Part shown: positions 17,253-25,563 of the stretch, piece after piece
Layout: each line of letters starts with the position of its first letter
How positions within the stretch are numbered: position 1 is the stretch's first letter
Assembly (NCBI RefSeq): GCF_037646455.1
Contig: NZ_JBBIXN010000009.1
Coordinates: 20,657 to 84,656 of the forward strand
Direction: 5' to 3'
From: Draconibacterium mangrovi_A
GTDB lineage: Bacteria; Bacteroidota; Bacteroidia; Bacteroidales; Prolixibacteraceae
DNA: 64,000 bases
The notes under the pieces: generated by a model
The model's input: only the letters and a program-made list of their open reading frames with translations
Told to the model about the DNA's origin: nothing
Database searches by the model: none
Position numbers and translations under genes: made by a program

Positions 17253-19352
17253 CTAAAATCCTTCCTGTGCCTGAATGGCGGTAATAACTACGGTGTTGAA
17301 AATGTCCTCGACCGTACAACCACGACTAAGGTCGTTAACCGGTTTATTCAGGCCCTGCAACATCGGTCCGATAGCCAGGGCGCCGGTTTCTCGCTGAATG
17401 GCTTTGTACGTGTTATTACCCGTATTCAAATCGGGGAAAATAAGAACAGATGCCTGCCCTGCCACTTCCGAATCGGGCATCTTACTTTTTCCCACACTTG
17501 GATCGACAGCAGCATCGTACTGGATCGGTCCCTCAATTTTCAGATCGGGACGCAGTGTCTTGGCTTTTTCGGTGGCACCACGCACTTTGTCAACCTCTGC
17601 GCCGCTACCCGATGTACCCGAAGAGTAAGACAACATGGCCACTTTAGGTTCTATTCCGAAAGCCTTTGCCGAATCGGCCGAAGAAATGGCAATTTCTGCC
17701 AACTGCTCTTCGTTCGGATTTACGTTAACTGCACAGTCTCCCATTACCGATACATGATCGTCGAGGCACATAAAGAAGCACGATGAAACCGTTGATACTC
17801 CCGGACGTGTTTTTACAAACTGTAATGCCGGGATAATGGTGTGCGCTGTTGTGTGGGCAGCACCTGAAACCATACCATCGGCATGTCCTTTATAAACCAT
17901 CATGGTTCCAAAATACGATACATCGGCCATGGCATCCTGTGCCATTTCTTCAGGAATATTTTTGTGTTTTCGTAATTCGTAATAAGTGCGCCAGTAATCT
18001 TCGTAATGTTCAGAAGTTACCGGATCAATGATATTGATCTCGTCCTCGTTGATGGTCAGTCCGATTTTTTCGGCATGAGCCAATACTTCCTCACGGTTAC
18101 CCAGAAGTGTAACATTAACCACGTTCTGCTCCACCAAATGCACGGCTGCAGTAAGGATACGCGGGTCGATTCCTTCGGGCAAAACAATATGTTTTTTATC
18201 TGATTTTGCCTTCGATACCAGGTTGTACTGGAACATGCGTGGTGTCATCAGATTGCTCTGGAAACTGCTGAATTTATCAAGTAACGAATCGGTATTCACG
18301 TATTCTTCAAAAGTGGCAATGGCCAGTTCGATCTTGCGAATATCGTGCGGTCGGATACTTGGTTTAATGGCCGCTATTTTACTGGCTGCCACAAAAGTCA
18401 CATCGTCTACCAAAATCATCGGTACCGCAACCGGCAAACCATCGATCAGTTTCATAATCGGAGGTTCAGGCTCAAGACCACCGGTAAGAACAATGCCCGA
18501 AACTGTAGGATAATTGGCCGAAGCATTGGCCTGCATTGTACCCATTAATATATCGGAACGATCGCCGGGAGTGATCACCAGTGCATTTTCGGTCATACGC
18601 TCAAGGAAGTTGCGCAACTGCATCGCTCCAACCGCAAAACGGTCCACCTGTTTTCCCATCAGGTTTTCACCCAGCAGAATTTTACCGCCGATCCCCTCGT
18701 AGATGTCATGTACGGTCGGACTACTCAGTTTTGAAATTTCAGGAATGACCTCAATATTAGTTCCCGGAAGAATTACCCCTTCGAGAATGCTACGTGCCTC
18801 TTCACGCTTTTCTTCAGGAACACGGTTCAATATGGCAGCCTGTACCGGAACATCTTTTTCGGCAAAAGCTCGTACCACCAGGTCAAGGTTGTCAACCGCT
18901 TCCATCAAATCCTTACTGTCTGCCGAACAAACGATCACCGTTGGAATGGCGAGGTTTTTGGCAATCTCCGTATTCAGGTCCACATCAAAAGAAATTCCCT
19001 TTCCCGTGAAGTCTGAACCTTCGACCAGCACCACGTCGTATTTACTTTCGAGCTGCTTGTATTTTTCAATGATCTTATCGATCAGGCGACTTTCGTGCCC
19101 CATGTTTTTGTATTTTACTACCTGCGACATGGTAAAACCATAAGTTTCCTTGTACTCGATGTCAAGCTCGAAATGCGACAACATTGTTGCAATGTGGTTA
19201 TTGTGTACACCGTGCGGGCTGTCGCTGATTATCGGCCGGAAATAACCAACTTTTTCCGAACGCGCCAGCAACATCTTCATAATGCCCAAAGCCACCGCCG
19301 AGCGGCCTGAGCGTTTCTCGGTGTTTGTAACATAAATACCTTTCTTAATCAT
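17253..19352 (-). CDS. pta: Phosphate acetyltransferase, long form with DRTGG domain
   Basis: 699 residues from the ATG at 19352; the upstream in-frame extension to 19400 lacks family similarity. It converts acetyl-CoA and phosphate to acetyl phosphate. The N-terminal P-loop-like domain (GIYVTNTEKRSGRSAVALG, about 5-23) resembles BioD/CobQ. A DRTGG-type regulatory domain follows (about 215-340), then the C-terminal catalytic PTA domain (about 375-699), with LPEGIDPRILTAA, SYSSGTSGSGAEVDKVR and GPIQYDAAVDPSVGK. This three-part form is like E. coli Pta. It is followed by ackA. Confidence 0.96.
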   Translation of the reverse strand: MIKKGIYVTNTEKRSGRSAVALGIMKMLLARSEKVGYFRPIISDSPHGVHNNHIATMLSHFELDIEYKETYGFTMSQVVKYKNMGHESRLIDKIIEKYKQLESKYDVVLVEGSDFTGKGISFDVDLNTEIAKNLAIPTVIVCSADSKDLMEAVDNLDLVVRAFAEKDVPVQAAILNRVPEEKREEARSILEGVILPGTNIEVIPEISKLSSPTVHDIYEGIGGKILLGENLMGKQVDRFAVGAMQLRNFLERMTENALVITPGDRSDILMGTMQANASANYPTVSGIVLTGGLEPEPPIMKLIDGLPVAVPMILVDDVTFVAASKIAAIKPSIRPHDIRKIELAIATFEEYVNTDSLLDKFSSFQSNLMTPRMFQYNLVSKAKSDKKHIVLPEGIDPRILTAAVHLVEQNVVNVTLLGNREEVLAHAEKIGLTINEDEINIIDPVTSEHYEDYWRTYYELRKHKNIPEEMAQDAMADVSYFGTMMVYKGHADGMVSGAAHTTAHTIIPALQFVKTRPGVSTVSSCFFMCLDDHVSVMGDCAVNVNPNEEQLAEIAISSADSAKAFGIEPKVAMLSYSSGTSGSGAEVDKVRGATEKAKTLRPDLKIEGPIQYDAAVDPSVGKSKMPDSEVAGQASVLIFPDLNTGNNTYKAIQRETGALAIGPMLQGLNKPVNDLSRGCTVEDIFNTVVITAIQAQEGF

Positions 19353-19397
19353 CTGATTTTCTTTTTTACTGAACCGTTGACTTTTTAAAAAACGCTG

Positions 19398-19405
19398 CAA
19401 AAATA
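19398..19405 (-). promoter_or_regulatory. Candidate -7 element for pta-ackA
   Basis: On the minus strand the bases read TATTTTTG, matching TAnnTTTG, about 45 nt upstream of the pta ATG. No convincing -33 TTTG is at the expected distance. Confidence 0.3.
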
Positions 19406-19579
19406 GTAAAGTTGAATGGTTCGGTGTACCTTGAAACTTTAAATCAACCTAAACTGAAGAAATTATTAATAAAGCACTGAAATAAAGATACGTATGTCTT
19501 ATAAATTAGTTTTCTTTCGTTTCCGATTTTAGTGATTCTTCACTAAATTTATAATCCTCATTATACATCAAATAAAAAA

Positions 19580-20410
19580 TTGAGCTATAAAGTTGAAATA
19601 TTAACTCCTTCTCCCATTTATGATCCTTATATAGAATACTACAAAAATGTGATCACTGATGCCGAGGGAACATTTAAATGTGTTCCCAATACGAGCGAGG
19701 AACTCTATTTCAATTTCAAAAAATGTAAGCTGTATTCAAACAATCATTACGTGCTGGACGATCCAAAGGTTTATTTTGCAGGATTACATCCTTACGAGCA
19801 GGAAGCTTTTGCCAGACTTGGAAATGATGTTTCTGGTGGTTTCGTAATCGTTTTCCGCCCCAACGGGATTCAGAATCTTTTTGGTTTGAGCAACTCAGAG
19901 TTGTTCGGGTACGCCATCGACGGTAAGACTATTTTCAGAAGTTTTGCTGAAGAAATATGGCTCTCGCTAAAAGAAAGCGATGACATTCATCTGAAAAAAG
20001 CAAAAGTTGAATCTTTCCTGCTTTCGTATGTAAAATGCGGGAGAAGTCCCAACACACTGCTTAATTACATCCTGGAACTTATCAAAAAAGAGAATGGGAT
20101 TCTTAGTACCGCTGAAATCAGCAGGCAATTTAATATTTCAACCCGTTCGTTGGAGCGTAAATTCAGGAACTACATTGGTTTGTCGCCAAAAGAGTTTCTG
20201 CAGATCACACGTTTGAACCACGCTCTTGAATTAATCCAAAACCAACAGAATTTCTCATTAACGCGAATCAGCTATTTGTCAGGTTACTACGATCAATCTC
20301 ATTTTATCAAGGACATCGAAAAAATATGTGGTTTCCCTCCCGGCGCCCTTAAAAGAGACGTTCAGCCCCAGGAACATTGCGATAATCGCAATTTCCTGAA
20401 GCTTTCATAG
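19580..20410 (+). CDS. AraC-family transcriptional regulator
   Basis: 276 residues. The frame opens after a stop at 19544 and contains no ATG before the conserved region, so the TTG at 19580 is the only reasonable start. The N-terminal half (about 1-150) is a beta-rich sensor region resembling DUF6597 (SPIYDPYIEYYKNV, then GGFVIVFRPNGIQNLFGLSNSELFGYAID). The C-terminal AraC DNA-binding domain has two helix-turn-helix units: STAEISRQFNISTRSLERKFRNYIG and SLTRISYLSGYYDQSHFIKDI, ending CGFPPGAL. It faces and precedes three small exported proteins that it may control. The inducer is unknown. Confidence 0.9.
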   Translation: MSYKVEILTPSPIYDPYIEYYKNVITDAEGTFKCVPNTSEELYFNFKKCKLYSNNHYVLDDPKVYFAGLHPYEQEAFARLGNDVSGGFVIVFRPNGIQNLFGLSNSELFGYAIDGKTIFRSFAEEIWLSLKESDDIHLKKAKVESFLLSYVKCGRSPNTLLNYILELIKKENGILSTAEISRQFNISTRSLERKFRNYIGLSPKEFLQITRLNHALELIQNQQNFSLTRISYLSGYYDQSHFIKDIEKICGFPPGALKRDVQPQEHCDNRNFLKLS

Positions 20411-20479
20411 TTACCCTGTCGCATTTTTACAATTTTTTTTTCTGAATGTTAAATAAATTTCTGAATCATATTTGGAAAA

Positions 20480-20950
20480 ATGTCCACCATGAAACGTTTC
20501 AGTTTATTCCTTTTAACAGCAATGCTTTTTTCAGTTTCCTCAGCTAAAACCGTTGAATTATCAGACAAAGAAAAAGATCTGGTAAAAAATGAAATCCGAC
20601 AATTTATGAAAAACATGGATGCTGCAGTTTCAGCAGCAAACGAAGAAGCTTATACCCGCATGTTTCTCCACACCGACGAATTGGCAGTTGCATCGCAAGG
20701 TAAAATGCTTAACTCTTTCGATGCCGTGCGCGATACCATTCATGCGCACATGTCGATGATGGAAAAGCAAAGCATTAAAACTACCGGAGAAAATATCTTT
20801 GTGATTGATAAAGAGCATGCGGTTATTACCACTTCAAAAGCCACAAAAGTTACACTAAAGAACGGCGCCGAAATTGAAAAGCCCTATGCACTCACCATTC
20901 TGCTGGTAAAACGAAACGGTGATTGGAAGATAGCGCATTATCATAACTGA
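20480..20950 (+). CDS. Exported NTF2-like (DUF4440/SnoaL-type) protein
   Basis: 156 residues. The signal peptide is MKRFSLFLLTAMLFSVSSA, counted from a second ATG at 20489; either ATG may be used. The rest is a compact NTF2-like fold: a helical start (IRQFMKNMDAAVSAANEEAY), then strands ending in the typical RNGDWKIAHYHN, characteristic of DUF4440. Such domains bind small ligands or act as simple enzymes, usually without clear function. It is the first gene after the AraC regulator, 69 bp downstream. Confidence 0.78.
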   Translation: MSTMKRFSLFLLTAMLFSVSSAKTVELSDKEKDLVKNEIRQFMKNMDAAVSAANEEAYTRMFLHTDELAVASQGKMLNSFDAVRDTIHAHMSMMEKQSIKTTGENIFVIDKEHAVITTSKATKVTLKNGAEIEKPYALTILLVKRNGDWKIAHYHN

Positions 20951-21063
20951 AATCTTCCGAAATAAAATAATGAATGATTACTGTAACCCTCAGCCATGAA
21001 AAGGGTATAAAGCAAAGTATTTATCCAAATAAATTTATTACTAACTCAAAAAAACCACACATC

Positions 21064-21480
21064 ATGAAAAAATTAGCTTCAATCTTAGTTGTATTATGTC
21101 TAATGGCATTTCAGCCACCGGCAAAAAAATTTCAGGGGACCTGGAGAATGGTTTCCTACCAGGTTGTAAATAATGGTGAATCAAATTACCTCAATGGAGA
21201 ACAGTTCAAAACCTGGACAAAAAATCATGTTCTTTTTGTTGGAAAATTTCACGTGAACGGAGAAGACAGGTATAACTACGGCAGCGCCACATATACAATA
21301 GATGGAACGCACTACACCGAGAATTTTATTCACATGGTTGGCGGAGCAAACGAAGGGCAAGCGGTTAAGGTGTTACTTGAAATAAAAGGAGACACATTGT
21401 ATCAAACTTTTCCTATAAAAGACGATTGGTCATTTGACAAAAATAACTACCGGCAGGAAAAATATGTTCGGGCTGAATAG
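21064..21480 (+). CDS. Exported lipocalin-like small protein
   Basis: 138 residues from the ATG at 21064, chosen because it opens a signal peptide (MKKLASILVVLCLMAFQPP). The in-frame ATG at 20974 adds 30 residues that lack any export or domain feature. The mature part begins KKFQGTWRMVSYQ and alternates short beta strands (NHVLFVGKFHVNG, YGSATYTIDGTHYTENF, VKVLLEIKGDTLYQTFPI), which fits a lipocalin-like barrel. The function is unknown. It lies between two NTF2-like exported proteins, and the three are probably co-regulated. Confidence 0.7.
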   Translation: MKKLASILVVLCLMAFQPPAKKFQGTWRMVSYQVVNNGESNYLNGEQFKTWTKNHVLFVGKFHVNGEDRYNYGSATYTIDGTHYTENFIHMVGGANEGQAVKVLLEIKGDTLYQTFPIKDDWSFDKNNYRQEKYVRAE

Positions 21481-21573
21481 CAAATAAATAACAGCCAAAT
21501 TATAGCACCAAAACGTACACTGACTTTTCAAGCGAAAACAATTACAAAATAATCACTCATAAAATTTACAATT

Positions 21574-22011
21574 ATGAAAACAAAAATTTTATTAGTACTA
21601 GTTATCGCCGGATTTTTAGTTAGCTGCAAGCAAGAAAAGAAACTGGATAACCCGGATCAGCTACAACAAGTTCTCATGAGTTATTTCGACGGGATAAAAA
21701 ACATCGATTTAGATGAAATGAACGCGGTTACCACAAGCGATTTTGTGCTTTTTGAAGATGGGAAGGTTTGGAACAACGATAGCATTTATAATTTTCTAAA
21801 AACAATGCCTCCTTTCACGGCAACCTACAAATTTGACAACTTCAATATAAATATTGACATAGAAAACGGTAACATGTTTTATTTCAACCATATGGATGGG
21901 ACCATGAATGATACCACTAAATTTAGCTATGACTGGATAGAAAGTGCAACTTTCAAAAAAATCGACGGTGAATGGAAAATGAACTTTTTACATTCTACGG
22001 TTCGGAAGTAA
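21574..22011 (+). CDS. NTF2-like lipoprotein
   Basis: 145 residues. The lipoprotein signal MKTKILLVLVIAGFLVSC ends in lipobox LVSC. The mature part has an NTF2/DUF4440-like pattern: an N-terminal helix (LQQVLMSYFDGIKNIDLDEM), a substrate-pocket region (TTSDFVLFEDGKVWNNDSI) and a closing KIDGEWKMNFLHSTV. It shares this fold type with the gene at 20480 but little sequence. It is convergent with a 58-residue minus-strand ORF only 4 bp away. Confidence 0.72.
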   Translation: MKTKILLVLVIAGFLVSCKQEKKLDNPDQLQQVLMSYFDGIKNIDLDEMNAVTTSDFVLFEDGKVWNNDSIYNFLKTMPPFTATYKFDNFNINIDIENGNMFYFNHMDGTMNDTTKFSYDWIESATFKKIDGEWKMNFLHSTVRK

Positions 22012-22015
22012 AATT

Positions 22016-22192
22016 TCAGTCAATAGTATTTAAAAAATTTACCAGCCCCATAACATCCTGCTTCGATGAGAATGGATAAAATCCGCTGACTTTCAGCGAG
22101 TAAATATTGTGGTAAAGTATGCTTTCTTTATGTGGATTAGATTCAAGGATCAGTGATTTTGCTTCTTCGAATAGTTCTTTTCTTTGCTTCAT
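22016..22192 (-). CDS. Small ORF (58 aa) at the end of the efflux/LytTR operon
   Basis: Reads as an ATG at 22192 through a TGA, giving 58 residues beginning MKQRKELFEEAKSLI and ending NFLNTID. It has no signal peptide and looks like one charged amphipathic helix followed by a short beta/loop part. It begins about 40 bp downstream of the LytTR regulator on the same strand, so it would be the last gene of that operon. Codon use looks ordinary. I do not recognise a family. It could be a chance ORF, but the position and clean start favour a real small gene. Confidence 0.5.
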   Translation of the reverse strand: MKQRKELFEEAKSLILESNPHKESILYHNIYSLKVSGFYPFSSKQDVMGLVNFLNTID

Positions 22193-22232
22193 TATAAATG
22201 TCCGTTTCGGTATTTTTGTAAATTCTGTTTTA

Positions 22233-23003
22233 TTAATTCCCTACCCAATCTTTAAATTCAGCAGCTTTTAAACGACTGATCGTTATTGGTTCATCAAAGG
22301 GATGAATAAGCCGTAATATCAGTTTCCCGCCAAAATAATTTTCAAACTTACGAATCGCATTAATGTGTACAATGGTACTTCTGTTGGTTCGAAAAAAAAT
22401 TTCAGGATCCAGTTGTTCTTCCAGTTTTTCAATGGTCAGATCAATGATGTGTTCATTCCCTTTAAAAGTAACTGCCGTAGTTACCCGGTTTTCAGTATAA
22501 AACCAGGCAATGTCGTCAATATCGAGCTTAAAATATGCTGTAGCCCCCGATATGAGAAACCGTTTCCGGTATTTCCGTTCGCCCTGCGTTATGGCCTGAA
22601 GGAGTTCTTTATAATCGGGTTGACTTTCTTTTTGATTTGTTTGTGGTTTCAACAGGTTCTCAAATTTTTCGATGGCCTGTTCCAGTTTATCCTGTTTTAT
22701 GGGTTTTAACAAATAATCGATGCTGTTTACCTGGAAAGCACGCAAGGCATATTCATCGTAGGCTGTAGTAAATATTACCATGCTGTCGACCTGCACTTCA
22801 TCAAAAATCGAAAAACTGATCCCGTCGGTCAACTGGATATCCATGAAGATCAGATCGGGTGAGGGATTGTTCCGAAACCACTCCACTGTGCTTTTTACGC
22901 TTTCCAATCCTTCCGGAATCTCCCATTGAGGTCGAAGCTTTTCCACCATTCCTCTCAGCAGGCGGTAGTTGTGTAATTCGTCTTCAACAATAATAACTTT
23001 CAT
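22233..23003 (-). CDS. LytTR-family response regulator
   Basis: 256 residues from the ATG at 23003, which gives the standard receiver start MKVIIVEDE; an ATG at 23030 would add nine residues. The receiver domain (1-120) has the phosphoacceptor Asp55 in DLIFMDIQLTDG, TTAYDEYALRAF and the conserved Lys in DYLLKPIKQDKL. The C-terminal LytTR DNA-binding domain (about 155-256) includes DIAWFYTENRVTTAVT and FFRTNRSTIVHINAI. It is encoded 34 bp after its cognate LytS-like kinase and in the same operon as the RND pump, so it probably controls that pump. Confidence 0.93.
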   Translation of the reverse strand: MKVIIVEDELHNYRLLRGMVEKLRPQWEIPEGLESVKSTVEWFRNNPSPDLIFMDIQLTDGISFSIFDEVQVDSMVIFTTAYDEYALRAFQVNSIDYLLKPIKQDKLEQAIEKFENLLKPQTNQKESQPDYKELLQAITQGERKYRKRFLISGATAYFKLDIDDIAWFYTENRVTTAVTFKGNEHIIDLTIEKLEEQLDPEIFFRTNRSTIVHINAIRKFENYFGGKLILRLIHPFDEPITISRLKAAEFKDWVGN

Positions 23004-23037
23004 ACTGTCGGTTATTAAACTAATTGCCATTCCTGAC

Positions 23038-24108
23038 CTATAACAAAGGTATTTTTACCTCAAAATGTTCATCATCGTATTGAACTACAATCTCTTTTTC
23101 GGTGAGCATTTCGTAACGTTTCACCAGGTTTCGTAATCCCGTTTTTGTTGAATATGAAGTCTTTCTAAGGTTCATATTATTTGATACGACCAGGTAGTCG
23201 TTTTCTATTTCCACGGTTATCTTTAACGGCGTTTCCCTGCTTGTTATGTTGTGTTTCACTGCATTTTCGATAAGCAACTGCCCGGTAAGCGGCGCTATTT
23301 CTTTATCCAATACCTCCTCGTCAATATTCACCTCAACCACAAGTCCATCGCCCAATCGTTCCTTATGCAAAGCATAGTAGGCTTTCATAAATTCGAATTC
23401 CTCGGATAGTTTCACTAATCGTTTGTTTCGGCTCTGCAACACATAGCGATAAACATCGGTAAAATTCTCGGTGAATTCGACAGCTACATCCGGATCGTAA
23501 ATGATCAGCGATTTCAACACGCTCAGATTGTTGAACAGGAAATGTGGATTAAGCTGATCCTGCAGTGAGTTATAATCCATCTCGAGCTTCTCGCGTTTCA
23601 TCTCCGCGATCACTTCCTGTGAATTCAACCACTTTTGCGTAAACCGTGCCAGTGTTAATGAATTAGCCGCCATTTGAACAAAAATGAGCCCTGCAGCCAT
23701 GCCCAGAATTACTCCCGGCCTTGACTCTTCCAGAGTTAATTTCGGGGCGACAAAATACATGATCACCCGATGAGCCAACAGGAGAAACAGAATACCAACA
23801 CCGATCTGAAGAGCCAGTCGTAATCCCATTTTTGTGGGAACGGGCAGAAATTTTTCGAGCACATTATCCAGCACGATCTGCAATTCCATAGCAGCATTAA
23901 AAGCGAGTATCACCACTACGTAAATGGCAAAAGGAATGGCTTTACCGATCTCCGGCGGCACCACCGCTACGTGGGCAATAAGACGGAGAATCAAGACAGC
24001 GATCAAACTTATGATCACGATACGGCCGATTACACTTACAGGCTCGTAACTCGGCAAACGAAGCGCCCAGGTCTGCTTTTTCTTGCTATGTAATTGCAAA
24101 CAAATCAT
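23038..24108 (-). CDS. LytS-like sensor histidine kinase
   Basis: 356 residues. Four hydrophobic segments (about 25-50, 56-75, 97-122 and 132-152) place the sensor part in the inner membrane with no large periplasmic domain. The kinase core is the His_kinase (PF06580) type: phosphoacceptor His189 in LNPHFLFNNLS, an N-box LLIENAVKHN and a G-box STKTGLRNLVKRY. It would phosphorylate the adjacent LytTR regulator. It starts 13 bp after the TolC-family gene. With no sensory domain outside the membrane, it may sense a membrane-borne signal or drug. Confidence 0.93.
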   Translation of the reverse strand: MICLQLHSKKKQTWALRLPSYEPVSVIGRIVIISLIAVLILRLIAHVAVVPPEIGKAIPFAIYVVVILAFNAAMELQIVLDNVLEKFLPVPTKMGLRLALQIGVGILFLLLAHRVIMYFVAPKLTLEESRPGVILGMAAGLIFVQMAANSLTLARFTQKWLNSQEVIAEMKREKLEMDYNSLQDQLNPHFLFNNLSVLKSLIIYDPDVAVEFTENFTDVYRYVLQSRNKRLVKLSEEFEFMKAYYALHKERLGDGLVVEVNIDEEVLDKEIAPLTGQLLIENAVKHNITSRETPLKITVEIENDYLVVSNNMNLRKTSYSTKTGLRNLVKRYEMLTEKEIVVQYDDEHFEVKIPLL

Positions 24109-24121
24109 TTAAACCAACATG

Positions 24122-25531
24122 CTATTCTTGAATTTCAGGCATGTACAAATTTCCGGTTACGCTTTTCCAACGGGTTTTAAGTACTTCGAAATTGGCAACT
24201 GCCTGTATTAATTTTGCCTTCGCTTCCTGCCATTTGGCCTGCGAATTCAACATGTCAGTGGTCGTATTAAGTCCCACTTCAAAACTCGCCTTGGTTTCCT
24301 CGAGGCTTTCCTCAGCTTCTGTTACACTTTTCTGTGCTAACGTCACTCTTTCATAAGCTTCTTCCACCTGAACCTTAACCTGCATCACCTCAAGATTAAT
24401 CAAATCATTTGTATGTTGCAAATCTGTTTCGGCCTGCTGAACTTTAAGCTGTGCTGCCTGCATCTTCTTTTTCCCTTGTCCCCAATGAAAAATCGGGATG
24501 GAAACCTGAGCAGCTAACATGGGTTGAAAATCAACTTTTTCATACAGATCTCTTACCAAATAACTGTTGTATTGCGCACTGACACCAACACTTGGCAGGT
24601 AATCGGCACGTGTTATTTTAGCATCGAGTTCCGAAAGTTCTTTTTGTTTTTCCATAATTTTGAGCTCGTTACGTCTGTTGCCGGCTTGGTACAATCCATC
24701 ATCGAGGTTGAACATCTGCACATTAGTATTTGCCTTGTGATCGATCTGAATATCGATTTCGAGCGGCTGCCCCAAAATTTGATTCAAATACATTTTGGCC
24801 ACTTTCAGTCCGTTCCTGGCGGTCATCAAATTCAACTCTGCCTCGTTTTTCTGAACAGTTACACGCAATTTCTCACTTGCAGGTTGCAAACCTACCTCGT
24901 ACATGGCGTTCATCTGGTCTTCGAGTTCGGCGAGCATTTTAATGTAATCTTCTGCAATTTTAATGTTTTCTTCAACCGTAGCTACCTGCCAGAAAGCTTT
25001 GTCAGTCTGTTCAATTACATCAGAATATTTCACGTTTAGGGCCAGATCGGCAATTTCAACACCGGCATCGGCCTGCTGATTCGAATACCTGATCTTTCCG
25101 CCCACATAAATGGGTTGATTCACTTCAAAGCCAGTGGTTAACAAGGTCAGACTTTTCAAATCGATATTTATTCCGGGATTCCATACATCGCTGGTACCCG
25201 AAAAATTTCCATTCATGGCATCTTCTTCGCTATCGGCGGTAGGCAAGAAATAACCGGGCATATTGATCGGATCCATATTCGGACGGTGCATCAGCGAGGA
25301 ACTAAATCCCACTGAAGGCAAATAAGCCGTGCGGGCCACCTGTTGATTCACCTGTGCCTCTTTATTTTGCAAAGTCGCATTTTTCAATTCTTTATTGAAC
25401 TCGACCGCCTGCTGACGGCATTCTTCAAGTGTCATCACTTTTTGGGCAAAGACAGTACTCCCTGCTGCTACCAACACAAAAAGCAACACCAACTTTTTTA
25501 TATTATTAATTGTCTTTTTCATTTTCATCAT
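24122..25531 (-). CDS. TolC-family outer-membrane efflux protein
   Basis: 469 residues. The signal peptide ends near STVFAQ. The mature protein has the duplicated TolC layout of long coiled helices, with LEECRQQAVEFNKELKNA at the start of repeat 1 and ELDAKITRADYLPSVGVSAQY at the start of repeat 2, and long Gln/Glu/Ala-rich helices (QTDKAFWQVATVEENIKIAED; VEEAYERVTLAQKSVTEAEES). It forms the outer-membrane channel of the efflux pump encoded directly upstream (32-bp gap). It lacks an N-terminal lipid-anchor Cys. Confidence 0.94.
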   Translation of the reverse strand: MMKMKKTINNIKKLVLLFVLVAAGSTVFAQKVMTLEECRQQAVEFNKELKNATLQNKEAQVNQQVARTAYLPSVGFSSSLMHRPNMDPINMPGYFLPTADSEEDAMNGNFSGTSDVWNPGINIDLKSLTLLTTGFEVNQPIYVGGKIRYSNQQADAGVEIADLALNVKYSDVIEQTDKAFWQVATVEENIKIAEDYIKMLAELEDQMNAMYEVGLQPASEKLRVTVQKNEAELNLMTARNGLKVAKMYLNQILGQPLEIDIQIDHKANTNVQMFNLDDGLYQAGNRRNELKIMEKQKELSELDAKITRADYLPSVGVSAQYNSYLVRDLYEKVDFQPMLAAQVSIPIFHWGQGKKKMQAAQLKVQQAETDLQHTNDLINLEVMQVKVQVEEAYERVTLAQKSVTEAEESLEETKASFEVGLNTTTDMLNSQAKWQEAKAKLIQAVANFEVLKTRWKSVTGNLYMPEIQE

Positions 25532-25563
25532 CTTAATATTGTCATCTTCATTCTGCGAGCCGC

